Virus record (IMG/VR): IMGVR_UViG_3300028844_005067
Span: 1 to 64,000 of that record
Length of the DNA stretch: 64,000 nt
Source of the DNA: a virus
Strand: one strand, 5' to 3'
The notes under the pieces were generated by a model, which worked only from the letters and a program-made list of their open reading frames with translations, made no database searches and was not told the DNA's origin. A program made the translations under genes and the position numbers. This document shows, piece after piece, positions 34,181 through 42,368 of the stretch; position 1 is the first letter of the stretch, and the number at the start of each line of letters is the position of its first letter.

Positions 34181-34856
34181 TATGCCACTACCCATGAATA
34201 ACAACCGCGTTCTGAAAGCGGTCATGGCGGCGACCCCATCTGACGAATCACCAGAACTTCTAGAGTATCGGGAACAAGTCCGAGAAAACGAACTGAACCT
34301 TTTGGGTTCTATGTTGTTTCACGCGCTAGTCGTCGGGGCTTCCGTCCTACTGTATTCTAAGTGGGAATGGAGTCGGTTCAGTGGCGAATACGAAGCGGCC
34401 ACATTTTATGCATTGGCCGCTTTCTTTGTACAAGCGGGGTTTTACTTCATGTGGCGAGCCGCATTTGAAGACTCTTCTTCCCACCGACGACGCATGCGTA
34501 AGATGCGCCTAAAGAATCGAAAGCGCATACAAGGAATGCGATACACGGTTGAAGAGGCACAACAAGAAGCGGCATTAAAGGCACAGATGTATGAATTAGA
34601 ACACCTAATGACAGCAAGTATGGAGGATAATGTAATTACTAGTCAAGAGGGAAACGACATCATGGCCAAGATGCAGAACGTATTGAGATTGCAAGCCTTG
34701 GTCGAACAGAACCGTGGAAACACTACCCGCAACACAGCACCAGTAATACAATCCACACCAACTGCTACATCTTCCCCAGTACAACAAATTCCGGGCCAAC
34801 CAAGCCAAACTCTTCAACCACAGGGAGCGAAGGGCCACGTCCACAACCAACTGTAA
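34164..34856 (+). CDS. two-pass membrane protein, possible -1 frameshift at its 3' end
   Basis: 230 aa from ATG 34164 behind GAGGTGG. Two membrane segments (SMLFHALVVGASVLLY and ATFYALAAFFVQAGFYFMW), then a basic, helical cytoplasmic or lumenal part and a Gln/Pro/Thr-rich tail. Directly upstream of another membrane protein and a small GTPase, suggesting a membrane-remodelling unit. The frame stops at 34856, but the -1 frame continues into a conserved-looking zinc motif (next entry). Confidence 0.7.
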   Translation: MQFGPDMPLPMNNNRVLKAVMAATPSDESPELLEYREQVRENELNLLGSMLFHALVVGASVLLYSKWEWSRFSGEYEAATFYALAAFFVQAGFYFMWRAAFEDSSSHRRRMRKMRLKNRKRIQGMRYTVEEAQQEAALKAQMYELEHLMTASMEDNVITSQEGNDIMAKMQNVLRLQALVEQNRGNTTRNTAPVIQSTPTATSSPVQQIPGQPSQTLQPQGAKGHVHNQL

Positions 34857-34936
34857 ACTGCGAAGGACTTACAAATAAAGGGGTACAGTGTAGCAGGAGG
34901 ACAGCACAGGGTCGGTATTGTTGGCAACACAGGTGA
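34643..34936 (+). CDS. -1 frame extension with Cys-rich zinc motif
   Basis: Open from after TAG at 34640-34642 to TGA at 34934-34936, without a start codon. Its end reads CEGLTNKGVQCSRR followed by GRYCWQHR, a pattern known from small C-x-T-x-G-x-x-C ... YCxxH zinc motifs (DUF5763-like). The stop lies in the GGTGA site of the next gene, the usual arrangement in this genome, so the end is probably translated as part of the upstream membrane protein. Confidence 0.45.
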   Translation, partial: SRGKRHHGQDAERIEIASLGRTEPWKHYPQHSTSNTIHTNCYIFPSTTNSGPTKPNSSTTGSEGPRPQPTVNCEGLTNKGVQCSRRTAQGRYCWQHR

Positions 34937-34941
34937 TTAAC

Positions 34942-35184
34942 ATGGCGATTCCGGGCTCAAATTTAATCTTCAAGGACTCCAAAGACGAGCAACAGGAAGG
35001 ACTGATGGAAACCCTGTTTATCGGCCAGACATGGCAGATGCGTTACTTGAAACTTAAAGCGTATACTTACGGTACCATTGCGACCGTCACAGGGATGGTT
35101 TGTACTGCTACGGCAGATTACTTCGTCGCAAGGTGGACAGGCTACAACGGTATTCTGGATTGGTTCTTTGCGGTGGTGATTTAA
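34942..35184 (+). CDS. small membrane protein upstream of GTPase
   Basis: 80 aa from ATG 34942 behind GGTGATTAAC. A hydrophilic N-terminus and two hydrophobic segments (YGTIATVTGMVCTATADYF and GILDWFFAVVI). It is immediately followed by the GTPase start, so the two are co-translated. Candidate membrane partner of the GTPase. Confidence 0.65.
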   Translation: MAIPGSNLIFKDSKDEQQEGLMETLFIGQTWQMRYLKLKAYTYGTIATVTGMVCTATADYFVARWTGYNGILDWFFAVVI

Positions 35185-35913
35185 GTGGGCTCGACCGAAA
35201 TCGTATTTGCGCACACAGTAATTGCGCTTATCGATAAGACAAAAGAATTCATGCGGTATGACGTGGGAGTCTATGGCCCTTCTATGTCTGGCAAGACAAC
35301 GCTAGACAAACAATTGACTACACCCGGTATGATTAGACCCTTGAGTGATAAGCAACGAACACACCACAAAAAGAAGTTTCTCAGTGAGAAATATCGAATG
35401 CCAACAGAATCAGCGAAACGAATTATCAGCGAAGGAGGATTAAGGAAAACAATTGTATCCCGAGATATTGGAGGACATACTCAATATCAAAGTATGTGGC
35501 TACGTGACATGTATCTTCGTAAAATTCGGACGGTGATTGTTGTGGTCGACCATAGACATTTACTTGACCCCGAAGACACCGACAACCAAGTAGCACTAGG
35601 ATACTTAGTGGAATCCCTTAAGTCGAAAACAAAGCCCAAAGGGCTAGGGTTAATCAAATCATACACACGAAGAAAGTACAGACCACAACGGCTAGTACTA
35701 CTAGCAAACAAGGCCGATGAATGGATGACCACGGAACAGGACTTCGATATGTTTGAAACAGGGATGATTGCGAACCATCCCATTTTTGATGCTTTCCGCG
35801 AGCATCTGTTCGCCCTCCAAGAAATGGCTATTCCAGTGCATATTGATGCGATATCCGCAACCCGCAACTTCAATGTTCAAGAAGCACTGATGAAAGGAAT
35901 GGGATTCCGATGA
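35185..35913 (+). CDS. Arf/Ras-like small GTPase
   Basis: 242 aa, GTG start behind GGTGGTGATTTAA. All G motifs are visible: G1 GPSMSGKT (about residues 31-38), G3 DIGGH (about 94-98), G4 NKAD (about 175) and G5 ISAT (about 223). WDxGG-like DIGG is closest to Arf/SRPRB-type GTPases; the Gln after it is His here, as in EF-Tu-type enzymes. The domain carries an N-terminal hydrophobic stretch and an insertion between G3 and G4. With the two membrane proteins upstream, I infer a role in membrane remodelling or virion envelopment. Confidence 0.8.
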   Translation: MGSTEIVFAHTVIALIDKTKEFMRYDVGVYGPSMSGKTTLDKQLTTPGMIRPLSDKQRTHHKKKFLSEKYRMPTESAKRIISEGGLRKTIVSRDIGGHTQYQSMWLRDMYLRKIRTVIVVVDHRHLLDPEDTDNQVALGYLVESLKSKTKPKGLGLIKSYTRRKYRPQRLVLLANKADEWMTTEQDFDMFETGMIANHPIFDAFREHLFALQEMAIPVHIDAISATRNFNVQEALMKGMGFR

Positions 35914-36689
35914 CAGATAACTACCGTGACCAAAGAATGCTAGAATTAATGAGCAGTATGCCTCAGAACCGTACAACCGATTTCAATGCCGTCGTGCCAG
36001 TTGTTGAGTTCAACTTCAGCAAACACGCAGACCCAGACAAGGCGCGAAAACAGAACATCAAGCGAGCCATCAAAGCACTTAAGCCCACGAAAAGTTGGTT
36101 TTCTCTACCCGGCATGTGGCTACTTCCTTTCATTGGCCGTACAAGATTCAAGTATTCTAGTAGACAACGACCCTACATTTGTGTAATTGATGGAGCCGAC
36201 TGTCGCCACTTAGATTACGGTGATTTGTGGGAAACGTATTTCGTAGACACAACGAACGGCAAAGTAAGACCATTTATGCCATGGTCGGGAGTATTACCTT
36301 CCCGAGGAGTAGAACTTTACGGAACGTATTGCCCACAACATATGCAACTGTACCATTTACTGACGGAATGGGTCGAGCAAGAAGAATCGAAGGATTCAGG
36401 TTTCTTCAAAAACATGAAAAAACGAGGTATTGCATTCGTTCCAGTGGTAAAGAAGAAAAATACCGGCAACCAACATCCCCTTATATCTAAATGGAATCCG
36501 GTATTTGAGGAGGCCCTTCGCGACCCGGGGATTTCAGTATCACACTACAAAAATCCAGAAACCGGCGAGAACGATATTACAACAATTGTGTTTGACAATA
36601 GAATCTTACAAACAACACCAATTAGAGGGCAATCACTAGATTCATCATACGTAATCGAAACAGCAACAGAACAGGAGGAAACACAATGA
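35910..36689 (+). CDS. hypothetical protein with possible Cys/His metal site
   Basis: 259 aa overlapping the GTPase gene by 4 nt. Basic helical N-terminus with a hydrophobic patch (FSLPGMWLLPFIG), then DCRHLDYG and GTYCPQH about 45 residues apart, which could bind a metal. C-terminus is hydrophilic. Position next to the GTPase suggests a functional partner. Family not recognised. Confidence 0.6.
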   Translation: MTDNYRDQRMLELMSSMPQNRTTDFNAVVPVVEFNFSKHADPDKARKQNIKRAIKALKPTKSWFSLPGMWLLPFIGRTRFKYSSRQRPYICVIDGADCRHLDYGDLWETYFVDTTNGKVRPFMPWSGVLPSRGVELYGTYCPQHMQLYHLLTEWVEQEESKDSGFFKNMKKRGIAFVPVVKKKNTGNQHPLISKWNPVFEEALRDPGISVSHYKNPETGENDITTIVFDNRILQTTPIRGQSLDSSYVIETATEQEETQ

Positions 36690-37507
36690 GTAAATGGGGT
36701 AGTAATGGTTTAATGCCATCAGGAACAGGCAATGCAGCAAATAACTTAGGAAGCGTTTTTGGTGAAGCAATGAATGTCGCAAACCAAACCGGTATGACAG
36801 ACCAAGCGATGGGAGCAATACAACAAAACCTGAGTGGTAATTTTGGAAACGAACAGCAGGTCGGTGCCTTTTACCAACTATTGGCAAGTCATCCAAACGA
36901 AGTAGCCTTGTTCTTACTGTCTTACACGAATGAGAAGGGACAACCTTCGCTACTTGCAGGGTTGGCTCAACTCATGGAAATTGTGATGAAGAAGACAATC
37001 TTTGAGTTCTTCAATGGTGATGCATTCAAAGGAGATTACGTCGATGCGGCTAAGGCGGCAGAATTAGGCTACTCAACGATTACACAAGAAAACATTGACA
37101 TGGTAATTGCAAACATGGTCCCACTGCAACAAATGGTGATGGACGTACAAGCAGATGACCAACGTGCTATGCAAATCGTACAACAAGCACAGTTCCATGC
37201 CATGTCAATGGAACAGCGTATGCAACATGAAGAACAACAGCGCATGATGCAACAGCAACAGTGGCAATCACAACAGCAACAACAATTCCAACAACCGCCA
37301 CAAAGACCCGGTGTATTCGGCAACATGCTTAGACTAGGAGGAATAGTCGGCGCAGGAGCAGTAGGAGGCACGGCGGCACAAAATATCGCAACACAAATGT
37401 TGGTCCCACAGCCTCAACAACAGCAACAAGGATATCCTCAACAGTATCCACAACAAGCATACCCGCCCCAGAACACCTATATGCATGGACAGGTTCCACC
37501 TCAATAG
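36686..37507 (+). CDS. Gln-rich virion-associated protein
   Basis: 273 aa behind AGGAGGAAACACA. Hydrophilic Asn/Gly/Gln-rich N-terminus, a helical centre, then a Gln-rich region (from about 37180 to 37300) dominated by Gln and Met, a Gly/Ala-rich hydrophobic segment (GGIVGAGAVGGTAAQ), and a tail of PQQ and YPQ repeats. A flexible scaffold or membrane-associated linker is plausible. Confidence 0.6.
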   Translation: MSKWGSNGLMPSGTGNAANNLGSVFGEAMNVANQTGMTDQAMGAIQQNLSGNFGNEQQVGAFYQLLASHPNEVALFLLSYTNEKGQPSLLAGLAQLMEIVMKKTIFEFFNGDAFKGDYVDAAKAAELGYSTITQENIDMVIANMVPLQQMVMDVQADDQRAMQIVQQAQFHAMSMEQRMQHEEQQRMMQQQQWQSQQQQQFQQPPQRPGVFGNMLRLGGIVGAGAVGGTAAQNIATQMLVPQPQQQQQGYPQQYPQQAYPPQNTYMHGQVPPQ

Positions 37508-37518
37508 GGTGAACTAAA

Positions 37519-38718
37519 ATGAGCGAGTCTTATCCACCGCAGGGATTCGACCCACTTATTGCACCTAAGGTAAATCCATCCCCTTCACAAAGCCTTTGGC
37601 AGGCAGAATTGATTGCTTCGGCAACTGCCCGTAGGAATATGGAAACAGTAAGGTCAATGTTCAAAAACACCTATGCGCAATACATGAACAAACTCCGCGG
37701 TAGATTCGGCAATGATATCACATCAGGAATCTTACGGGAAACCGGATTAATAGCGACAGATTCCGTAGGTTCTCCGCGATTCCGAAAAGCAGTACTATTA
37801 CTTGCGAAGAAAAGCGAGATTCAACCAGAACGGTGTCAAGGTATACTAGAAGCGATTCTTTCTTTGCATTCAGAAGAAAGGAAAGTGAAGAAATCGGAAG
37901 CAAGATTATTGCGCCATAATTTCAAGTCTATCTTTTCTGGTGATGTCCCTATTCCCGGACAGTTTGAAAGTCTTCGGCAGATTATGAAACATCCATTAGA
38001 TATGGGTGCATCGTCAGACAATCCGGTAGCATGGGTAATGGATACTCGATTAAGTACAGCCATTCCTCGTGCAATTGCATGGGATTCTAGGTATGGGCTA
38101 CGAGATAAAGGATGGAGTAGCCCCTACATGCAGTATCTAGAAAAGAATCCACCGTTAATGCCTGACCAAGATAAAATTGAACTTCTAAAGAATTATCGCG
38201 GTGGTAAGTACTGGCAAGAGTTTGGTTCGTTCATGAAAGCAAAGCCAAATGAAAAGACACTAGACTACAATCTAAACAAACACCCTATGGGATTGGCCGC
38301 ACTAGACCATAACTTGTTCTTATTGACTGGAACCCTACCAGACGCAACAGCAGGAAGAGTAATACCAAAGAATCGCAAACAAGTAAGTCTTACTTCACTT
38401 GCTACACCTGATGTCCATGAAGGGGCATTCTTACAGCCTTTGATTTTCTTCTACGCCAAAGCCTATGGAAGAAACGTACCAACTAGCAACTATTGGAAAG
38501 TGAACGCATCGTATAGATTACAAACACTTCAAGAATCTAACTATGGTGTTTGTTATCTTGTTCCTGTTAATCCTCTTACTGGGGGTGCTTTATCTCCGGG
38601 TATTCCAGTGGCGCGAGTTAAGGGAAGTGCGAACGACGCTATACTGTATGCTCGTAAGTATATCCACACGTCATGTCAATCGGAGAAGGAGAGAACCCCA
38701 ACCTACATCCAGAACTAG
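37519..38718 (+). CDS. hypothetical virion-cluster protein
   Basis: 399 aa behind AGGGTGAACTAAA. Pro-rich N-terminus with PKVNPSPSQ, helical and basic centre with LEKNPPLMPD (both Asn-Pro motifs), then a mixed C-terminal domain. Overlaps the next gene by 46 nt in another frame, unusually long for this genome. Family not recognised. Confidence 0.6.
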   Translation: MSESYPPQGFDPLIAPKVNPSPSQSLWQAELIASATARRNMETVRSMFKNTYAQYMNKLRGRFGNDITSGILRETGLIATDSVGSPRFRKAVLLLAKKSEIQPERCQGILEAILSLHSEERKVKKSEARLLRHNFKSIFSGDVPIPGQFESLRQIMKHPLDMGASSDNPVAWVMDTRLSTAIPRAIAWDSRYGLRDKGWSSPYMQYLEKNPPLMPDQDKIELLKNYRGGKYWQEFGSFMKAKPNEKTLDYNLNKHPMGLAALDHNLFLLTGTLPDATAGRVIPKNRKQVSLTSLATPDVHEGAFLQPLIFFYAKAYGRNVPTSNYWKVNASYRLQTLQESNYGVCYLVPVNPLTGGALSPGIPVARVKGSANDAILYARKYIHTSCQSEKERTPTYIQN

Positions 38719-39947
38719 CAAAACAGTTCGGTGCAACAGGAACCACGAATTTCAAAGAGGATTGGAAAGTCGCACCAAGTGATTTCCGTAGTAGTCAGCG
38801 CTTTGCAGTTGTTGTACGGTCAACTTGGGCATGGCCAGACACAACATTGTTCCGTGATAACAAATGGGAAGTATTCAGTCCCAACCACATAGCGGGTGCA
38901 ATGAATAGCGAACAACTCCGTATGATTCAAGTTGCTAGACTCACTGAAGAAGTGTCACCGAAGGGAAAGCCCGGAACAATTCCAAAGCGTTCGTCTTCAA
39001 TCGCCGCATCTTTGTTAGATGGTAAGCCAATCCCAAACAATTCACACAATACTAGCATTGCCGAGGTATATATCGTCGACCAGTCTGCTGAGATTTTCAT
39101 GAAGAACGCCATACTTGAAATTCAGAAGTACATGCTTAGTTCTGCAAAGAAATTTGAAAGCGTACAACCAGCAGAAAGAAAGTTCCATATCGAAGGATTC
39201 AACCATGCACAGAATGTAGCCATGTGTGCATTTGGAATGTTAAACTCATCATTATGGATTCAAACAGGTTCACTAACAGGACCATCAGCAATACCAGATG
39301 TAGAATCAACATACGGAGTATATGGAGGATTTACAAAGCAACAAGCGGCAGATGCACACAGACTATTATCACCTGTGATGTCCGGAGTCCAGACAAGATT
39401 GGCAATGAAAGTTCCGATTAACGACATCGATGACGTCGCTATCGTCATGAATCAGTTCATTGGACAATATGGCGTCATGCCTGAATTGAAGATTCCAGAC
39501 ATGATACCGTACAAATTGGTTGATAGGACTGGCAGGTCATGGAAACCATCATCAGTTGGCGCTACACTACTCAAAGATTTACCTGTCGGAGATAAAGGTG
39601 ATTCAGAATATTTCAACGTGAAGATGAAGGCAATTCGACCCTGCCATCCGTACCATGTTTATTCACCCGGCCTCAAAGTCCCCGGCGAACAAGGAAATTT
39701 AGTAGTGATGAACAATGTCTGGTCAACTAACGTGGCCCGTAGAATACCATTACAAGCCCGTGGACTGTCAGGTAAGATGTACGGTAAAAAGCCACAGACA
39801 TCTTCAAATGTTGAATTTGTTCCCGTAGGATTGAGCGGATTAGGAAACGTATCGACAAGCGAAGGCTTTGAAACCAATAACGGCGTCGGACTATCAAAGG
39901 CCAGTATGGTTGCCGCAGTTGTAGGCATGTTGGCTTACAGGAATTGA
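38673..39947 (+). CDS. hypothetical protein with C-terminal hydrophobic segment
   Basis: 424 aa. The ATG at 38673 lies inside the previous gene; no better start is evident. Mixed alpha/beta sequence with GFNHAQNVAMCAFGMLNSS in the centre and a C-terminal helix (ASMVAAVVGMLAY) like those of neighbouring small membrane proteins, suggesting membrane anchoring. Likely a structural protein of the particle. Confidence 0.6.
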   Translation: MSIGEGENPNLHPELAKQFGATGTTNFKEDWKVAPSDFRSSQRFAVVVRSTWAWPDTTLFRDNKWEVFSPNHIAGAMNSEQLRMIQVARLTEEVSPKGKPGTIPKRSSSIAASLLDGKPIPNNSHNTSIAEVYIVDQSAEIFMKNAILEIQKYMLSSAKKFESVQPAERKFHIEGFNHAQNVAMCAFGMLNSSLWIQTGSLTGPSAIPDVESTYGVYGGFTKQQAADAHRLLSPVMSGVQTRLAMKVPINDIDDVAIVMNQFIGQYGVMPELKIPDMIPYKLVDRTGRSWKPSSVGATLLKDLPVGDKGDSEYFNVKMKAIRPCHPYHVYSPGLKVPGEQGNLVVMNNVWSTNVARRIPLQARGLSGKMYGKKPQTSSNVEFVPVGLSGLGNVSTSEGFETNNGVGLSKASMVAAVVGMLAYRN

Positions 39948-39952
39948 TTATC

Positions 39953-40435
39953 ATGAACAACACATCATCACAAAATCAATCCGTTGTTATGCGACGTAAA
40001 ATGGGCAATAGCGCCAATGGTAGCATGCCACCATACAATCCATCGCTAGGCAAAGCATTCAGTTCATCGGCAAACCGTTTCGGTCTAGGAAACGTCGTTG
40101 ACGAATATTACACAGGAGATGCGAAACCAATTGTTCCATCTGCCGATAAATCGGGTTTCCTCCCACAGCCACACCTTGAGGACAAGTACAATTTTATCGA
40201 CTACACCGATATTCGTGCAGGTGACTTTCAAGGACTTATTCCTTCATTCCAGTCAGCAAACCTACCCGTTCTAATTGGTGTCGCACTGATTTATGTCGGT
40301 TCAGGCGCACCCGGATACAAGCCAGTAGTCAACCAAGCAAAAAGAATAATCCAGAAGCCCGAAAAATACGTACGCACCGCTTCAATCGCGTCTGGGCTTG
40401 CTGTTCTAATAGCGTATGGACAACTATACAGGTGA
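39953..40435 (+). CDS. small C-terminally anchored membrane protein
   Basis: 160 aa from ATG 39953 behind GGAATTGATTATC. Hydrophilic N-terminal 100 residues, hydrophobic segment (LPVLIGVALIYVGSG), basic stretch and C-terminal helix (GLAVLIAYGQLY). One of a set of four membrane proteins from 39.9 to 41.6 kb. Confidence 0.65.
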   Translation: MNNTSSQNQSVVMRRKMGNSANGSMPPYNPSLGKAFSSSANRFGLGNVVDEYYTGDAKPIVPSADKSGFLPQPHLEDKYNFIDYTDIRAGDFQGLIPSFQSANLPVLIGVALIYVGSGAPGYKPVVNQAKRIIQKPEKYVRTASIASGLAVLIAYGQLYR

Positions 40436-40439
40436 TAAC

Positions 40440-40808
40440 ATGGTAACGCCACAGCAAAGAGGACAAGTAGTCGTTAAATCTATTGGTGACATTCAACGAG
40501 ATACTACCGTTCGTTCCCGTAGAGCCAATCCTACATCTCCCCCACGTCCAAACTTGGGCCATGCTAATGTAGTTCCTACTATGATTCAAGGGATTGGTAT
40601 CTTAAACAGGTACGCTAAAGCATTACAACACCCAGCACATACACTAGGGGCAGGTCTTTTCGTGGCAAACAGTACTCCAGTATCGCTATCAAAAGTTCGT
40701 CGTATTAATGGAAAGACAGGGGCGGTTGTAAAAGCAGTCGTATACGGACACCTTGCCTTAACCTTCCTAGCAACAGGATACGCAACATATAAAGGATTTA
40801 AGAAGTGA
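40440..40808 (+). CDS. small membrane protein with Asn-Pro site
   Basis: 122 aa from ATG 40440 behind AGGTGATAAC. RRANPTSPP near residue 30 resembles the Asn-Pro motif; the C-terminal part has a hydrophobic helix (YGHLALTFLATGYATY). Small virion membrane protein by context. Confidence 0.65.
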   Translation: MVTPQQRGQVVVKSIGDIQRDTTVRSRRANPTSPPRPNLGHANVVPTMIQGIGILNRYAKALQHPAHTLGAGLFVANSTPVSLSKVRRINGKTGAVVKAVVYGHLALTFLATGYATYKGFKK

Positions 40809-40812
40809 TATC

Positions 40813-41556
40813 ATGCGTCCAATGGCACCATCAAATAGCGAATTTCGGCAACTGCCAAATCGACGCGAGCCTACGGACATGGAAAAGACCATGCGAATTG
40901 GACGTAGAAAGCGTGCTATGGCCAGAAGTCGTTTGGCGAACAAGCAACCAGTCCCTACCTTCGTCCCAGACAGTTCAGAACGCATCAACAAGATGCAAAT
41001 AGCCAATCTACAAGGATTAGGAAACACATATCCTGCGGCAAGTACAATAGACAGCAATCCCGGCAACGACCCTGCGTTTCGGAACGTCAATGGCGAACTA
41101 GTCGAAACTTGGGCACGTCCAGAACCTTCACCTCAATATCAAGCAAATTACTTTGCACTGATGACCGAAATTGACAACAAAGCGTCAGAAGCGGCGCTTG
41201 TGGAACAGAACCTGCTTCAAGTAAATCAAGACATCATCGCACTTGAAACCAAAGGCCAAGCCGTACCCAACGCGTTGAAAGCAGAAGCAGAACAATTGTA
41301 TTACAAACTGAGCAAACTCCGTAAGGATTTGGATAGTTCTGCAAGGGAACTAGACAGTAAAGGGTACACAATCCGCAGAAGAAATACTTGGGGAGGCCGT
41401 CTTGGATATAGCGGTGGCGGATTCCTTCTCGGAGCCGCGGCTTTCTATGGGCTTTACCAATTTTACAACCGCCGTCTTTCTGGAGGAAGACGAAGCCCGA
41501 GCCGTGCCAGCGGCAATGTTGACCCCCTCGCCGCATTCGGCAGAATCAACGGCTAG
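40813..41556 (+). CDS. coiled-coil membrane protein
   Basis: 247 aa behind AGAAGTGATATC. Basic N-terminus, STIDSNPGND in the middle, about 75 residues of heptad-like coiled coil, then a membrane helix (GGGFLLGAAAFYGLYQFY) and a basic tail. Could be an oligomeric vertex or membrane-tethering protein. Confidence 0.65.
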   Translation: MRPMAPSNSEFRQLPNRREPTDMEKTMRIGRRKRAMARSRLANKQPVPTFVPDSSERINKMQIANLQGLGNTYPAASTIDSNPGNDPAFRNVNGELVETWARPEPSPQYQANYFALMTEIDNKASEAALVEQNLLQVNQDIIALETKGQAVPNALKAEAEQLYYKLSKLRKDLDSSARELDSKGYTIRRRNTWGGRLGYSGGGFLLGAAAFYGLYQFYNRRLSGGRRSPSRASGNVDPLAAFGRING

Positions 41557-41586
41557 TTTATGACCTACTCATAGGAAGGAATGTAC

Positions 41587-41904
41587 ATGGTGCGCGCAAC
41601 TGACATCGAGTATTACGTAAACGAACCGCTGAATGAAATCAAAGGAATTGGAAACAAGAAACTCACGCGAGGCCAAATCCAACAAAAGGTGTGGGCTCAT
41701 ATTGGCAAGATGAATCTCCAAGGCGTGCAGGGCGACACAGCCAAGTACAAGACAAAGGCAGGTAAGACAAACACTGCAAAGGGCGGGCAAGTTCTATTCG
41801 TGGGCGATGACCCAATCCTGAAAGAGGTATGCAAGGGCAAGAAGAAAATCGCAATGTTTGAACTTGCACGATACATGGAACCTTATTTTGAACGCGTAGA
41901 TTGA
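41587..41904 (+). CDS. SWIB/MDM2-domain protein
   Basis: 105 aa; ATG 41587 lies 6 nt after AGGAAGGA. LTRGQIQQKVWAHIGKMNLQ and, after an insert, DPILKEVCKGKKKIAMFELA then YMEPYF match the conserved ends of the SWIB fold, known from chromatin remodellers, bacterial topoisomerase fusions and giant viruses. A basic insert occupies the middle. A chromatin or core-associated role is possible, given the Arg-rich core protein. Confidence 0.65.
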   Translation: MVRATDIEYYVNEPLNEIKGIGNKKLTRGQIQQKVWAHIGKMNLQGVQGDTAKYKTKAGKTNTAKGGQVLFVGDDPILKEVCKGKKKIAMFELARYMEPYFERVD

Positions 41905-41913
41905 GGGAATAAC

Positions 41914-42069
41914 ATGGCTAGTGTGAATACAGGCAAGGTAATGCACCTACATATTTTCACTACTCCTGAACGTGACGCCCTCACGGCAACTGAAGGAATG
42001 CTTATCTTCAATACGACTACAAACAAAGTAGAAGCACACAACGGAACTAGTTGGGTAGCGCTACATTGA
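41914..42069 (+). CDS. 51-aa fibre-motif protein
   Basis: Behind GAGGGAATAAC. The sequence TPERDALTATEGMLIFNTTT followed by NKVEAHNGTSWVAL is the classical short beta-motif found in phage tail-fibre and collar proteins. Probably a small fibre or spike accessory subunit. Confidence 0.7.
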   Translation: MASVNTGKVMHLHIFTTPERDALTATEGMLIFNTTTNKVEAHNGTSWVALH

Positions 42070-42091
42070 TAACCACCTGCTCGTTGGCAGT

Positions 42092-42202
42092 TCACCCCAA
42101 GCGTCTACGCAACGGGGTGAGGTTAGCATAGACACAAAGGGTACGGGTTTCAGGTTCCCGTGGACACATCTCTTCTTCAGTCCGGCATCTCTTCCTCACC
42201 CC
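42092..42202 (+). ncRNA. structured leader with two competing stems
   Basis: GGGGTGAGG (42114-42122) can pair upstream with TCACCCC (42092-42098, around a GCG-TCTA-CGC inner hairpin) or downstream with CCTCACCCC (42194-42202). The second fold encloses ACGGG/CCCGT (42133-42137, 42147-42151). The first is a terminator-like hairpin just after the virion operon; the second could be a separate RNA or switch before the tRNA. It is not a canonical tRNA: no T-arm is present. Confidence 0.4.
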
Positions 42203-42240
42203 ACCCATTCTTTATGGCCGACCCGAACTGAGAACAGTTT

Positions 42241-42317
42241 GGCCTTGTAGTGTAGTTTGGATATCACTTTGGCTTGCGGAGCCAATAACCGGGGTTCAAA
42301 TCCCCGCAGGGCCGCCA
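42241..42317 (+). tRNA. tRNA-Arg (anticodon GCG)
   Basis: Full cloverleaf: acceptor GGCCTTG/CAGGGCC (one G-U), D-stem GTG/CAC, anticodon stem TTGGC/GCCAA with loop TTGCGGA, variable TAAC, T-stem CGGGG/CCCCG with loop TTCAAAT, discriminator G and encoded CCA. The anticodon GCG reads CGC and CGT, the codons that dominate the Arg repeats of the core-protein gene. Typical pol III/archaeal-type box A and B spacing is irrelevant here; it is likely processed from a longer viral transcript. Confidence 0.95.
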
Positions 42318-42368
42318 CTACACTTCGTTTAGGATTAATTTGATAGCCTACACGGTTATTCTTAGGTT

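Noticed and set aside
42114-42202. Second tRNA before tRNA-Arg
   Set aside because: The acceptor-like stem is good, but there is no T-arm, no anticodon arm and no CCA in place.
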